Shown piece after piece: positions 7,744-15,300 of a stretch of 20,570 bases of DNA. The notes beneath the pieces were generated by a model that did no database searches, was not told where the DNA came from, and was given only the letters and a program-made list of their open reading frames with translations. Numbering within the stretch: position 1 is the stretch's first letter; every line of letters starts with the position of its first letter. This stretch comes from Bacteroidota bacterium (lineage in GTDB: Bacteria; Bacteroidota; Bacteroidia; Flavobacteriales; Flavobacteriaceae): NCBI GenBank assembly GCA_947468985.1, contig CANINJ010000002.1:1-20570 (forward strand), read 5' to 3'. The translations under genes were made by a program, and so were the position numbers.

Positions 7744-7877
7744 ATATTTTCTTGAGGAAATGTCATAAAAAAACTCCAACATTTCTGTTGAAGTTTTTTG
7801 TGGGCGATATTGATTTATCTTCAAACCAAATGTTAGATTTTCTAGAATATTTTATTGAGGAAATGTCATAAAAAAAA
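7744..7877 (-). repeat. Direct repeats with remnant of a tRNA 3' end between them
   Basis: Two about 30-nt direct copies, 7744-7773 and 7847-7877, start 103 nt apart. They share ATATTTT, then one differing base, then TTGAGGAAATGTCATA and an A-run. Each lies directly behind a tRNA 3' end plus terminator unit when read on the minus strand. Between them, 7800-7808 (GTGGGCGAT on plus) equals the 3' acceptor end of the tRNA-Val and stands alone with no tRNA body. The layout suggests tandem duplication of a tRNA-terminator unit followed by deletion. Confidence 0.6.
7767..7795 (-). terminator. Rho-independent terminator behind orphan tRNA 3' end
   Basis: Ten-bp stem AACTCCAACA (7772-7781) / TGTTGAAGTT (7786-7795) with one G-T pair, 4-nt loop, and a T-run on the minus strand (7773-7767). 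It follows the orphan acceptor end at 7800-7808. Confidence 0.75.
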
Positions 7878-7901
7878 CCTCTAAATTACTTTAGAGGTTT
7901 T
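7871..7901 (-). terminator. Rho-independent terminator of tRNA-Val
   Basis: Twelve-bp perfect stem AAAACCTCTAAA (7874-7885) / TTTAGAGGTTTT (7890-7901), loop TTAC. On the minus strand it is followed by a T-run ending at 7871. It begins about 11 nt after the tRNA 3' end. Confidence 0.85.
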
Positions 7902-7912
7902 TGGTACGACAG

Positions 7913-7987
7913 TGGGCGATGAGGGGTTCGAACCCCCGACCCCCTCGGTGTAAACGAGGTGCTCTGAACCAGCTGAGCTAATCGCCC
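7913..7987 (-). tRNA. tRNA-Val (anticodon TAC)
   Basis: 75 nt including the discriminator base. Acceptor strands GGGCGAT (7987-7981) and ATCGCCC (7920-7914) pair perfectly. D-arm AGCTCAGCTGGTTCAGAGC; anticodon arm CCTCG-TTTACAC-CGAGG with anticodon TAC at 7952-7950; T-arm GGGGG-TTCGAAC-CCCTC. CCA is not encoded. It has its own close-set promoter (8001-8030) and a terminator (7871-7901). Degenerate copies of parts of it lie downstream. Confidence 0.97.
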
Positions 7988-8000
7988 TTTAACAGGTGTG

Positions 8001-8030
8001 CAAATATACATTTAGTATTTGTATTTGCAA
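8001..8030 (-). promoter_or_regulatory. Promoter of tRNA-Val
   Basis: Minus-strand TTG (8030-8028), 19-nt spacer, TATATTTG (8008-8001). Both elements and the spacing fit the Bacteroidetes housekeeping sigma consensus, and the predicted start lies a few bases upstream of the mature tRNA 5' end at 7987. Confidence 0.7.
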
Positions 8031-8047
8031 CTATATTTCAATAAAAA

Positions 8048-8422
8048 TTACTTTTTTATGATGTCTTTCAAAACTACTTTGTCGGCGTAGTTGATAAATT
8101 CAAGAACAATAGGCTGATTCTTAATTGTTTTGCCTTCTACGATGTAGATTTTGCCGTTTTCATATTTCACGTTGCTTTTGTCAAAATCAACATCGCCATA
8201 TTTCAATGTGTTCTTAATATCGGTCATGTCAACCCAATTTTCTTTCAATTTTGCTGCTGCAACATCGGAAACGTTAAAAGGTTTGGTGCTTAAATCGTTC
8301 AAAACCCTCGCATTTGGAAAATAGTTACATCGGGCATCTTTTCCGCTTAAAACCATGGCTACAAAAAAACAACCCATAATAAGTCCTACAAGATAATATG
8401 CAAATCGTTGGTAAAATTTCAT
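8048..8422 (-). CDS. DUF4258 domain protein, membrane-anchored
   Basis: 124 residues. An N-terminal hydrophobic segment (YYLVGLIMGCFFVAMVLSG, about residues 8-26) is probably a membrane anchor or uncleaved signal. The C-terminal 80 residues follow the DUF4258 pattern: VSDVAAAKLKENWVDMTDI, then LKYGDVDFDKS, YENGKIYIVEGKTIKNQPIVLEF and VVLKDI. The family is small; some DUF4258 members are toxin-like, but this membrane-tethered version, which from memory is common beside ald in Flavobacteriia, has no known role. The gene follows ald by 35 nt but has its own promoter box in the gap, so it can be expressed alone. No terminator was found between it and the tRNA gene downstream. Confidence 0.8.
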   Translation of the reverse strand: MKFYQRFAYYLVGLIMGCFFVAMVLSGKDARCNYFPNARVLNDLSTKPFNVSDVAAAKLKENWVDMTDIKNTLKYGDVDFDKSNVKYENGKIYIVEGKTIKNQPIVLEFINYADKVVLKDIIKK

Positions 8423-8436
8423 TTTAAATATTTTTG

Positions 8437-8468
8437 CAAAGGTAAGTCAAAGTGCGGTTAAAAAACAA
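8437..8468 (-). promoter_or_regulatory. Promoter of the DUF4258 gene
   Basis: Minus-strand TTG (8468-8466), 21-nt spacer, TACCTTTG (8444-8437). The predicted start is about 8 nt before the ATG at 8422. The -33 element lies inside the last codons of ald. Confidence 0.6.
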
Positions 8469-9651
8469 TTAAATTAATATCGCTGTAAAGCAAATTAAAC
8501 CAATCTCCAATTGCTTTGTTGGTAAGAATTCCATGGTATAAGTAAACGCCATTTTTTAAGCCTTTATCGCAACGAATGGCGCGTTCAATGCCACCATCAT
8601 CGGCAATTTGAAGTAGGAAGGGAGTGATGATATTACTTATAGAAAGTGATGCCGTTTTGGAATAACGCGAAGGAATATTTGGTACGCAATAGTGAATAAC
8701 ATCGTGATGAATAAAGGTTGGTTTTTCGTGAGTGGTAACTTCGGAAGTTTCAAAACAACCGCCAGTATCAATGCTAACATCAACAACTACAGAACCTTTT
8801 TTCATTAATTCAACCATTGTTTCGGTAACTACAACGGGGCATCGTTCTTTTCCTCGCATTGCGCCAATAGCCACATCGCAACGGCGTAACGCTTTTAATA
8901 ACGCTTTTGGCTGAATTGTAGAAGTGAAAATACGCTGGTTCAAATTGTTTTGCAATCGTCTTAATTTGGTGATTGAATTGTCGAAAACTTTTACATTTGC
9001 CCCAAGTCCTAAAGCACTTTTTGCGGCAAATTCACCCACGGTTCCTGCACCAAGAATAACAACTTCTGTTGGAGGAACGCCTGTAATGTTTCCAAAAAGC
9101 AATCCTTTTCCAAATTGATTGTTAATCATTAATTCTGATGCGATTAATATTGAAGCTGTTCCTGCAATTTCACTCAGTGATTTTACAGCAGGGTAGGAGC
9201 CATCTTCGTCTTTTATATATTCAAATGCTAATGCGGTAATTTTCTTTTTGGTCAGTAATTCAAAATATTCCTTGCGGCGTGTTTTTAGTTGAATCGCAGA
9301 AAGGACAATGGTTTCGGGATTAATAAGTTCAATTTCGGCAAGAGTTAGGGGCTCGACTTTTAAAATCATCGGACAACTCAATACTTTTTTTGTGTCGGCA
9401 GTCATTTCGGCACCTGCATCACTGTATTCTTTGTCGGAATAACTGGCGCTCAATCCGGCTCCTGACTCTATCATAACGCGATGTCCGTGAGATACCAATG
9501 AATTTACGGCATCTGGAGTTAGGCAAATTCTGCGCTCTTGATAACTGGTTTCTTTAGGGATTCCAATAAAAAGTTCACTCCGATGTTTTGTAATTTCAAG
9601 TTTTTCCTCTTGAGGAATTAACTGTATTTTGGAAAAAGGTGTAATTGCCAT
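8458..9651 (-). CDS. ald: Alanine dehydrogenase-family protein (flavobacterial type)
   Basis: 397 residues of the Ald/PntA family. A 28-residue N-terminal extension precedes LFIGIPKETSYQERRICLTPD; then come NITGVPPTEVVILGAGTVGEFAA, with the NAD-binding G201-A-G-T-V-G206, and VVDVSIDTGGCFETSEVTTH. By family, alanine dehydrogenase interconverts L-alanine and pyruvate plus ammonia with NAD in the cytoplasm. Two catalytic residues of the Mycobacterium enzyme differ: KVKEP (Lys75) reads KVEP with that lysine deleted, and FLHLA (His96) reads AIQLK. From memory other flavobacterial members share this, so it is a lineage variant whose activity is not certain; a PntA-like or other dehydrogenase role is possible. 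It lies 129 nt downstream of tsaE on the same strand. A TAATTTTG box (9773-9766, minus) without a clear -33 could give it a separate promoter. Confidence 0.85.
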   Translation of the reverse strand: MAITPFSKIQLIPQEEKLEITKHRSELFIGIPKETSYQERRICLTPDAVNSLVSHGHRVMIESGAGLSASYSDKEYSDAGAEMTADTKKVLSCPMILKVEPLTLAEIELINPETIVLSAIQLKTRRKEYFELLTKKKITALAFEYIKDEDGSYPAVKSLSEIAGTASILIASELMINNQFGKGLLFGNITGVPPTEVVILGAGTVGEFAAKSALGLGANVKVFDNSITKLRRLQNNLNQRIFTSTIQPKALLKALRRCDVAIGAMRGKERCPVVVTETMVELMKKGSVVVDVSIDTGGCFETSEVTTHEKPTFIHHDVIHYCVPNIPSRYSKTASLSISNIITPFLLQIADDGGIERAIRCDKGLKNGVYLYHGILTNKAIGDWFNLLYSDINLIVF

Positions 9652-9780
9652 TGGATTTCGAAATTAATCTATAAATTTATAAAAAATAAACTAATAAAGG
9701 AAAATCGACAGCTGATTTTTTCGATTTCATTTGTTTACATCACCACAAATCTCAGAAATTATTTTCAAAATTAAGGTTTT

Positions 9781-10188
9781 TTATTTTAACACTAAGAATC
9801 GCTTTCCGTCAGATTGCAATTTAATATTTACAACAGAATGCACTTCAGGAAGTAGGGTTTCTATTTTTTCGGACCATTCAATAAAGCACCAATTACCAGA
9901 ATATAAATACTCGTCAATTCCCATATCCAAAGCTTCGGTTTCGCTTTTAAGACGATAACAATCAAAATGGTAAACTATTTGATTTTCAGTAGTTTTGTAT
10001 TCGTTAACTAAAGAAAAAGTTGGACTACTCGTTGCGCCTTCAACTCCAAGGATGGAGCACAATTTTTTGATTAAAGTGGTTTTGCCAACGCCCATTTCCC
10101 CATTAAATAAAATTACTTTATTGGGATTTTGTGCGATAATTTTTCGGGCAACTCGATCTAATTCGTCTAATGAAAAAACAACCTCCAT
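9781..10188 (-). CDS. tsaE: TsaE, tRNA threonylcarbamoyladenosine ATPase subunit
   Basis: 135 residues, usual for the family. P-loop GEMGVGKTT (30-38), switch-like segment TSSPTFSLVNEY (53-64), YHFDCYRL with D76 and R79, and the C-terminal IEWSEKI (E104-W105) are all present and in family order. TsaE is the ATPase that drives turnover of the TsaB-TsaD complex, which attaches threonylcarbamoyl to A37 of ANN-decoding tRNAs; it is cytoplasmic and essential in many bacteria. The tsaE-ald order is, from memory, conserved in Flavobacteriia, often with porX upstream. Here a lipoprotein gene occupies that upstream place, 47 nt away on the same strand, so the three genes may form an operon. Confidence 0.95.
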   Translation of the reverse strand: MEVVFSLDELDRVARKIIAQNPNKVILFNGEMGVGKTTLIKKLCSILGVEGATSSPTFSLVNEYKTTENQIVYHFDCYRLKSETEALDMGIDEYLYSGNWCFIEWSEKIETLLPEVHSVVNIKLQSDGKRFLVLK

Positions 10189-10235
10189 TTATTATTTACT
10201 GTTATTGTGAAATGATACTATTTTACTCAATACTA

Positions 10236-10691
10236 TTATTTTGCCAATTCAAATCCTATTGGGACCATTAATTCGCCTTTTTCATAGATGTTTAAATATA
10301 ATTTAATTGGACTTTTTTGACCTACCCAAGTTACTTCATAAATATCTAGAAAACCACCACCCATTTCACTGTTTTTTGTTGGAAAAGGACAACAAATTTC
10401 AATTTTCTTAAAGAATAGTTTTTCTCCTTTAGGCCCTGTTAATGCGTTCAAATACCGTTGTGGGTTGATTGTTTCGTCTTTTGCATTTCTATAAAAAACA
10501 TTAATTGGATAATCTTGATTGTATCCATATTTAGGGTCTTTACTATATTCTGTTATTACAAAAGTATTTGTTGCTGTCAATTTCGGAATTGGCGCACTAT
10601 TATTTACATTTTTCAATGTCGATTTTGTGCTTACACACGAAACAGAACCAACAAGAAGTAGCAATAGAAGTACAATAGATTTGATTTTCAT
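10236..10691 (-). CDS. Small conserved lipoprotein, function unknown
   Basis: 151 residues. The N-terminus is a lipoprotein signal peptide, MKIKSIVLLLLLLVGSVSC, with the modified cysteine at C19. A Ser/Thr/Asn linker is followed by a compact domain with ITEYSKDPKYGYNQDYPINV, LNALTGPKGEKLFFKKIE, a CCPFPTK motif and YEVTWVGQKSPIKLYLNIYEKGEL. I recognise this as a small lipoprotein family seen in other flavobacteria, but it has no enzyme motif and no role can be assigned. The paired cysteines could form a disulfide in the periplasm. Its promoter region is shared with the divergent YeeE operon. tsaE lies 47 nt downstream. Confidence 0.8.
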   Translation of the reverse strand: MKIKSIVLLLLLLVGSVSCVSTKSTLKNVNNSAPIPKLTATNTFVITEYSKDPKYGYNQDYPINVFYRNAKDETINPQRYLNALTGPKGEKLFFKKIEICCPFPTKNSEMGGGFLDIYEVTWVGQKSPIKLYLNIYEKGELMVPIGFELAK

Positions 10692-10698
10692 TTTACAG

Positions 10699-10733
10699 TT
10701 GTTTTTTTTAATGCTATAAAGATACTATTTTTG
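10699..10733 (+). promoter_or_regulatory. Promoter of the YeeE-pair operon
   Basis: TATTTTTG (10726-10733) is an exact TAnnTTTG box, with TTG (10699-10701) 24 nt upstream. The ATG at 10749 lies 15 nt after the box. It overlaps the divergent lipoprotein promoter. Confidence 0.5.
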
Positions 10734-10747
10734 TGAAAAATAATCAA
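10717..10747 (-). promoter_or_regulatory. Promoter of the lipoprotein gene
   Basis: Minus-strand TTG (10747-10745), 20-nt spacer, TATCTTTA (10724-10717), one mismatch from TAnnTTTG. It overlaps the divergent YeeE promoter, so the two probably compete for polymerase. Confidence 0.35.
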
Positions 10748-10748
10748 A

Positions 10749-11306
10749 ATGAATTTACTTTTTCAAACTTGGCCTTGGTATATCTCTGGTTTTCTAATTG
10801 CAATAATTATGCTAATTTTAAATTATTTCGGTAAAGTTTTTGGAATGTCATCCAATTTGCGTTCGCTTTGTTCCATTGCAGGTGCGGGAAAACACGTTTC
10901 ATTTTTTGATTTTGATTGGAAATCACAACGATGGAATTTAGTTGTAGTAGTAGGAGCAATGCTCGGAGGATTTGTTGCCGTTAATTATATGAGTGATGCT
11001 TCTAATGTTGCTATCAATCCAAAAACAATTCAGCAATTGGCACAAATGGGGATTGATGCTCCCAATGGAAAATTAGTTCCCAATGCTTTATTTGGCGAAG
11101 CAACATTTCAATCTCCAAAAATGATTCTCATATTGATCACTGGAGGAATACTTATTGGTTTCGGCTCTCGTTATGCTGGCGGATGTACTTCTGGTCACGC
11201 TATTGCAGGAATGAGCAACTTGCAAATTCAATCACTGAAAGCGGTTATTGGATTTTTTATTGGCGGTTTGTTGATGTCACATTTCCTTTTCCCTATACTA
11301 TTCTAA
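10749..11306 (+). CDS. YeeE/YedE family sulfur-compound transporter, first half
   Basis: 185 residues, strongly hydrophobic, with about four membrane helices and the family signature GSRYAGGCTSGHAIAG (140-154, C146). C41 in RSLCSI is a second conserved-looking cysteine. YeeE/YedE (DUF395, sulf_transp) proteins take up thiosulfate or related reduced sulfur, passing it along membrane-embedded cysteines. In full-length proteins two pseudo-repeats are fused; here they are split over two adjacent genes, this one and the next starting 3 nt later, so both products are probably needed together. The start ATG is 15 nt after a TAnnTTTG box. The exact sulfur substrate cannot be read from sequence. Confidence 0.88.
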   Translation: MNLLFQTWPWYISGFLIAIIMLILNYFGKVFGMSSNLRSLCSIAGAGKHVSFFDFDWKSQRWNLVVVVGAMLGGFVAVNYMSDASNVAINPKTIQQLAQMGIDAPNGKLVPNALFGEATFQSPKMILILITGGILIGFGSRYAGGCTSGHAIAGMSNLQIQSLKAVIGFFIGGLLMSHFLFPILF

Positions 11307-11308
11307 TT

Positions 11309-11722
11309 ATGAAAGTACTAAAATATTTAATCGTAGGTTTTATTTTCGGAATTGTATTGACAAAATCTGAAGCAGTTTCTTGGTACCGAATTTATGAAAT
11401 GTTTCAGTTTCAATCTTTTCATATGTATGGAATTATTATAGTTGCCATAACAACGGGCATTATTGGATTACAAATCATCAAAAGAAAACAGGTAAAAGAC
11501 ATTAAAGGAATTCCGATTGTTATTTCTGATAAAGAAAGTGGTTCTTTTCGATATTGGATTGGCGGATTGTTCTTTGGTTTGGGATGGGCGTTAGTTGGTT
11601 GTTGTCCAGGTCCGATATTTATATTGATAGGAGCAGGTTTTTTCCCTGTAGTCTTAGTTTTGTTAGGGGCTCTTTTAGGAACTTTTTTATACGGAGTGTT
11701 AAAAGATAAATTTCCTGAATGA
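11309..11722 (+). CDS. YeeE/YedE family sulfur-compound transporter, second half
   Basis: 137 residues from the ATG at 11309, two bases after the previous stop. The longer open frame from 11183 overlaps the upstream gene and is not a credible start. Helices include YLIVGFIFGIVLTKSE, GIIIVAITTGIIGLQII, WIGGLFFGLGWALVGCCPGP and FFPVVLVLLGALLGTFLYG. The GCCPGP motif (C98, C99) is the counterpart of the GGCTSGH motif in the first half and is expected to line the sulfur-transfer path. Tight spacing indicates translational coupling with the first half. A rhodanese or TusA-like sulfur acceptor is not visible nearby; the next gene is instead a small CxxC metal-binding protein. Confidence 0.88.
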   Translation: MKVLKYLIVGFIFGIVLTKSEAVSWYRIYEMFQFQSFHMYGIIIVAITTGIIGLQIIKRKQVKDIKGIPIVISDKESGSFRYWIGGLFFGLGWALVGCCPGPIFILIGAGFFPVVLVLLGALLGTFLYGVLKDKFPE

Positions 11723-11729
11723 TTCTTCG

Positions 11730-11737
11730 TAAATTTG
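11730..11737 (+). promoter_or_regulatory. Possible internal promoter before the HMA gene
   Basis: TAAATTTG is an exact TAnnTTTG match 19 nt before the ATG at 11757. No clear -33 TTG lies at the right distance, so this may be a chance match in AT-rich DNA. Confidence 0.35.
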
Positions 11738-11756
11738 TATACTAAATACATTTATT

Positions 11757-12023
11757 ATGAAAGCGACAGTAAAAATTCAGAACTTAAAATGCAGTGGCTG
11801 TGGTGCTACTATAACCAATAACCTCAGCACAATAGAAACTGTAAAAAACATTGAAATTCTTTTAGAAGAAGATGCAGTTCGATTTGACTACGAAAATGAA
11901 TTGGCGTTAGGCCAAGTAAAAAAAACTTTGAAAAAATTAGGCTATCCAGAACAAGGAGAAGACAACACGCTTGGAGCTAAAGCAAAATCCTATGTGAGTT
12001 GCGCTATTGGAAAAATGAGTTAG
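11757..12023 (+). CDS. Small heavy-metal-associated (HMA) domain protein
   Basis: 88 residues. MKATVKIQNLKCSGCGATI carries the metal-binding CxxC (C12, C15). The alternating pattern TVKNIEILLEEDAVRFDYE and LGQVKKTLKKLGYP fits the HMA beta-alpha-beta-beta-alpha-beta fold (residues 1 to about 64). A short tail (KSYVSCAIGKMS) adds a third cysteine, C82. Classical members are copper chaperones (CopZ/Atx1-like). Next to two YeeE sulfur transporters, an alternative is handling of a thiolate, persulfide or a soft metal whose toxicity is linked to sulfur; this is inference. The gene is 34 nt behind the second YeeE half, with a possible promoter box in the gap, and ends before a strong bidirectional terminator. 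Confidence 0.85.
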   Translation: MKATVKIQNLKCSGCGATITNNLSTIETVKNIEILLEEDAVRFDYENELALGQVKKTLKKLGYPEQGEDNTLGAKAKSYVSCAIGKMS

Positions 12024-12136
12024 TGGAAGATGAGTCTTTAAACGTTCAAAGAAAGACAACGATTCCAGGCATTTATAATTTATAATTAATTTACCCTTTG
12101 CGGTTGAAGTATCTATATTTAAATTTTATCCTACAA

Positions 12137-12161
12137 AAAACCACGCAATTTGCGTGGTTTT
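12137..12161. terminator. Bidirectional rho-independent terminator
   Basis: Perfect 11-bp stem AAAACCACGCA (12137-12147) / TGCGTGGTTTT (12151-12161), loop ATT, with A-runs before and T-rich sequence after. It separates the plus-strand HMA gene from the minus-strand adhesin operon and can serve both. Confidence 0.9.
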
Positions 12162-12166
12162 GATTT

Positions 12167-12394
12167 TTATACTTCCTGAGTTTTCTTTCTCAACAAGCGA
12201 TAGCCTAAAGCAACTCCTAAAACCAGCATTGGAAGTAGGTAGTCGTTTATTGGTGCTCCAGGATCTCCTGTTGGATCTCCAGGATTCGCTAAAGTAGAGG
12301 AATCCTCATCGCCTGAAATATTTGATGCAAATGTAGTCAAGCTACAAATAGAAAGTGTCAAGGCTAGTACTAGTTTTTTTATATTGTTTTTCAT
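12167..12394 (-). CDS. Small signal-peptide plus tail-anchor protein, partner of giant adhesin
   Basis: 75 residues. The N-terminal signal peptide MKNNIKKLVLALTLSICSLTTFA is followed by a short acidic linker (GDEDSST), a Gly/Pro motif NPGDPTGDPGAPIN, one membrane helix (LLPMLVLGVALGYRLL) and a basic tail RKKTQEV. The layout, short motif plus helix plus basic end, is like PEP-CTERM-type sorting signals but with almost no cargo. I recall comparable short proteins with a PxxPID-hydrophobic-RK end beside T9SS adhesins in flavobacteria; no function is known. It starts 5 nt after the stop of the giant gene, so it is surely in the same operon and perhaps translationally coupled. It might anchor, stabilise or help export the adhesin (inference). 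Confidence 0.75.
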   Translation of the reverse strand: MKNNIKKLVLALTLSICSLTTFASNISGDEDSSTLANPGDPTGDPGAPINDYLLPMLVLGVALGYRLLRKKTQEV

Positions 12395-12399
12395 GACTC

Positions 12400-15300
12400 T
12401 TATTTTTTAATTAATTTAGCAGTAAACACCGCATTAACTGTTCCTATAACTTTCATAATGTACAATCCAGCGGCAGTGTTGCTTTTAAATTTCACACTAT
12501 AATTTGTGTTTTGTGTTACATTGTTAATACTTCCTGTTTCTACTTCTTGCCCTAGTGCATTACAAATAGAATACGTGTACATTCCCATTTCTAAAGTTCC
12601 TAAATTTACTTGGAACGTATCGCCTGTAATTGGGTTTGGAAGAATTGTAATGCCATTCGCTTTTGGATTGTTCATCCCTAAAGCAGCATTTTGAAACACA
12701 ATTCGGAAACGATTTCCTGTACTTGCCGCATCGGTAGTAACTGCAAATGGATATTCTATTGCGGTACCGTCTAAAGCTATTGGCGTTCTAGAATTGGTAA
12801 ACAAATCTTCTAACGTCGCATCCAAGTTGGTTGTTGTGAATTGCTCGGTATTAATTTTAAGTTTATAATTTGCACTTGCAGTAGTATTCCAAACTCGCAC
12901 ATTCAACACATCAGAAGCTACTAACGGCAAGTGATGCTCGCTGGCAAACAATTCTGAGTTTTTAGTGAAAGCAACGTTTTCTGAACCATTAGATATTTTG
13001 TTAGTTGTTTGGTTGGCTTCGGCATCCGATAAAAATACTGCCATTGCTCCGTCTCGACCAGACCATTCATTGTTGGTTTGTTTGTACAATCCAACACGCA
13101 ATAATTGAGCAGGTGCAGCATCTCTAAAAACAGCATTACTAAAAATAGCACCTTTGTGCGCTTCTTGTATTGAGAAATCAACAGAATTTCCACTAGATTG
13201 TTTTACAAAGAAAGCTTGTCCGCTTTGTATTTGTGCTCCCGAAATATTAGGATTTGAAGAAATATTAGAATAGGTCCCATTATCAAATAAATTATAGGTT
13301 CCTACAGAATAGACTCCTGCTACATTAGCATCCCAAACCCAAATATTTCCCCCAAAACTTGTATTGGAAGCTAACATTGTGGTTAAATTTAATGGACTTG
13401 CATACGGATTTCCAATAAAGGAGTATTGTCCTGAAGCACTAGCATACGTTTTTGTGCCAGTTAGAATTGTTCCTGTAGCTCTTATAGTTGTTGCTGCAGC
13501 AAGATTGTTTGTAATGTTTCCAGATCCATAAGGCCCTGTTACAAAAGCCATAAAGGGTTTGTTTTTATCGCCATTCATCATAGAACTTGCACCATCAGTT
13601 GCAGCAATTCCAATCCAACTGTTGTTTACGGAATCGTATTGTAATAAAGAATTACTTGAGCCTCCAGTTGTTATCCCTGAACCAGGAGTTGGTGACCAAA
13701 TATCAAAACCATTAATACCATTATTTGTTCCACCTTCTTGCCAGTTAGCATTGATAGAGGTTGCTGTACTTACAGGTGCTGTCAAGGCTCTCCAAGAGCG
13801 TTTGTTTGGAATATAACGTTCTACGGTTACATTCGTAGCTCCAGTAAGTGTTCCTGTAACCTGACCGATAGTTCCTGTTCCTGTTGCGTCTGATTTAATA
13901 GTAACTGGTCTTCCTCCAAAATCAGCAGTACCCGAAATGGTTATTACACTTGTAGGATTAATAGTTAAAGTTCCTGAGCCACTAATAGTCAAAGAACCTG
14001 CAATTGTAAAGTTGGTATCAAGTTGTGGACTTCCAGTGTCAATAAGAATGTTGTCTGTACTTGATGGTACGCCACAAGTCCAGTTGCTAGAGTCGCTCCA
14101 TAAAGAACTGGCAGTAACCAACCATTTGTTTTGTAGAACTATTGTAATACTGTTTGATGTAGCTGTAGAACCTGCTAAACAAGGAGTAGCATTAGATGTG
14201 AGTACAACAGACACAACATCATTATTGGCTAAAGCAGAGGTTGTATAGGTTGCACTATCGGTACCCACATTACTTCCGTTGACTTTCCATTGGTACGACG
14301 GAGAAGCACCACCATTTGTTGGCGTTGCGGTAAATGTAACATTTGTTCCAAAGCAAATAACATTATCAGTATCATTTGAAGCAATACTAACACTTGCGGT
14401 AAGCGTTGGGTTTACGGTTATCGTAACCGGATCAGTATCTGAAGTTACATCTGGATTTGTGCCTGCATAATGAGTAACTCTTTTGTAATAGGTAGTTTGA
14501 GTTAAAGCTCCAGGAACATATCCTTCGCTTGTTGCGCCACTAATTGCACTATAACCTGAACTTAAACTCGTTGTAGATTGCTCCCAAGTATAGGTAATAG
14601 GATCACCATCTGAAGAAGATCCTGCTTGTGAACTAGTGATTGCACTAGGAGTTGCTCCCGAGCAAATCGATTGATCTCCAGCGATAGTTCCTGCAACGAC
14701 GTTAGTTACATGAAATTGAAATGGAAAAACCTGACTACATCCTGTAGTGGTATTGGTAACAGTTAAATTAAAACCATATTCAGCAGCAGCGCTAGCAGGA
14801 ATAATTACCGTAATAGGACTCGAAACTAAATTTGCATTTGATATAGGTGCAAAATTAGGCATCGCGATAGAATTTCCTCCTGAGGCAGCAGTAGCTAAAG
14901 AATATTTATTAGGACTGCCTGTTGTGGCGGTATAGGGTATATTAAATGAAGTATCCGTAGGCAACACATCATCTATATAACCCAAGGTTATGGTTGATTG
15001 ATTGACAGTTAAAGAACCATTAGTGTACGTTATAGTATAATTGGAAAGTCCAGTACCTGTTGCGGCAGATGGAACAATAGAATAAGTTCCTCCTATTGCA
15101 GCCGAACCTGCTCCCGTACTAGTTAAACTAACACTAGTCACCGCATCAGAACCCAATAGTGTTCCCGAGGTAAATTCTGTACCAACAAAACTCAATGTAA
15201 TGCCTGCGCATTTGGTTTGATTATTGGCAGTAATGGCAAAAGTGGCTTTGCTAATTGAAAAAGGGGTTGCCAAAGAACTCGCAGCCACATAATCTCCATC

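Noticed and set aside
7641..7987. tRNA 3' end copies as att sites of an integrative element
   Set aside because: No integrase or cargo lies between them, the middle copy is only about 9 nt, and each copy is tied to its own terminator, which fits gene duplication better.
9701..9719. Hairpin AAAATC/GATTTT between tsaE and ald as a terminator
   Set aside because: Only six mostly A-T pairs and a broken T-tract; too weak to call.
11183..11308. Upstream start for the second YeeE half
   Set aside because: It overlaps the end of the first half in another frame and encodes residues unlike the family; the ATG at 11309 is 2 nt after the previous stop.
12921..13193. Out-of-frame minus-strand open frame inside the adhesin gene, suggesting a frameshift
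   Set aside because: The main frame is uninterrupted and keeps sensible domain sequence across this interval.
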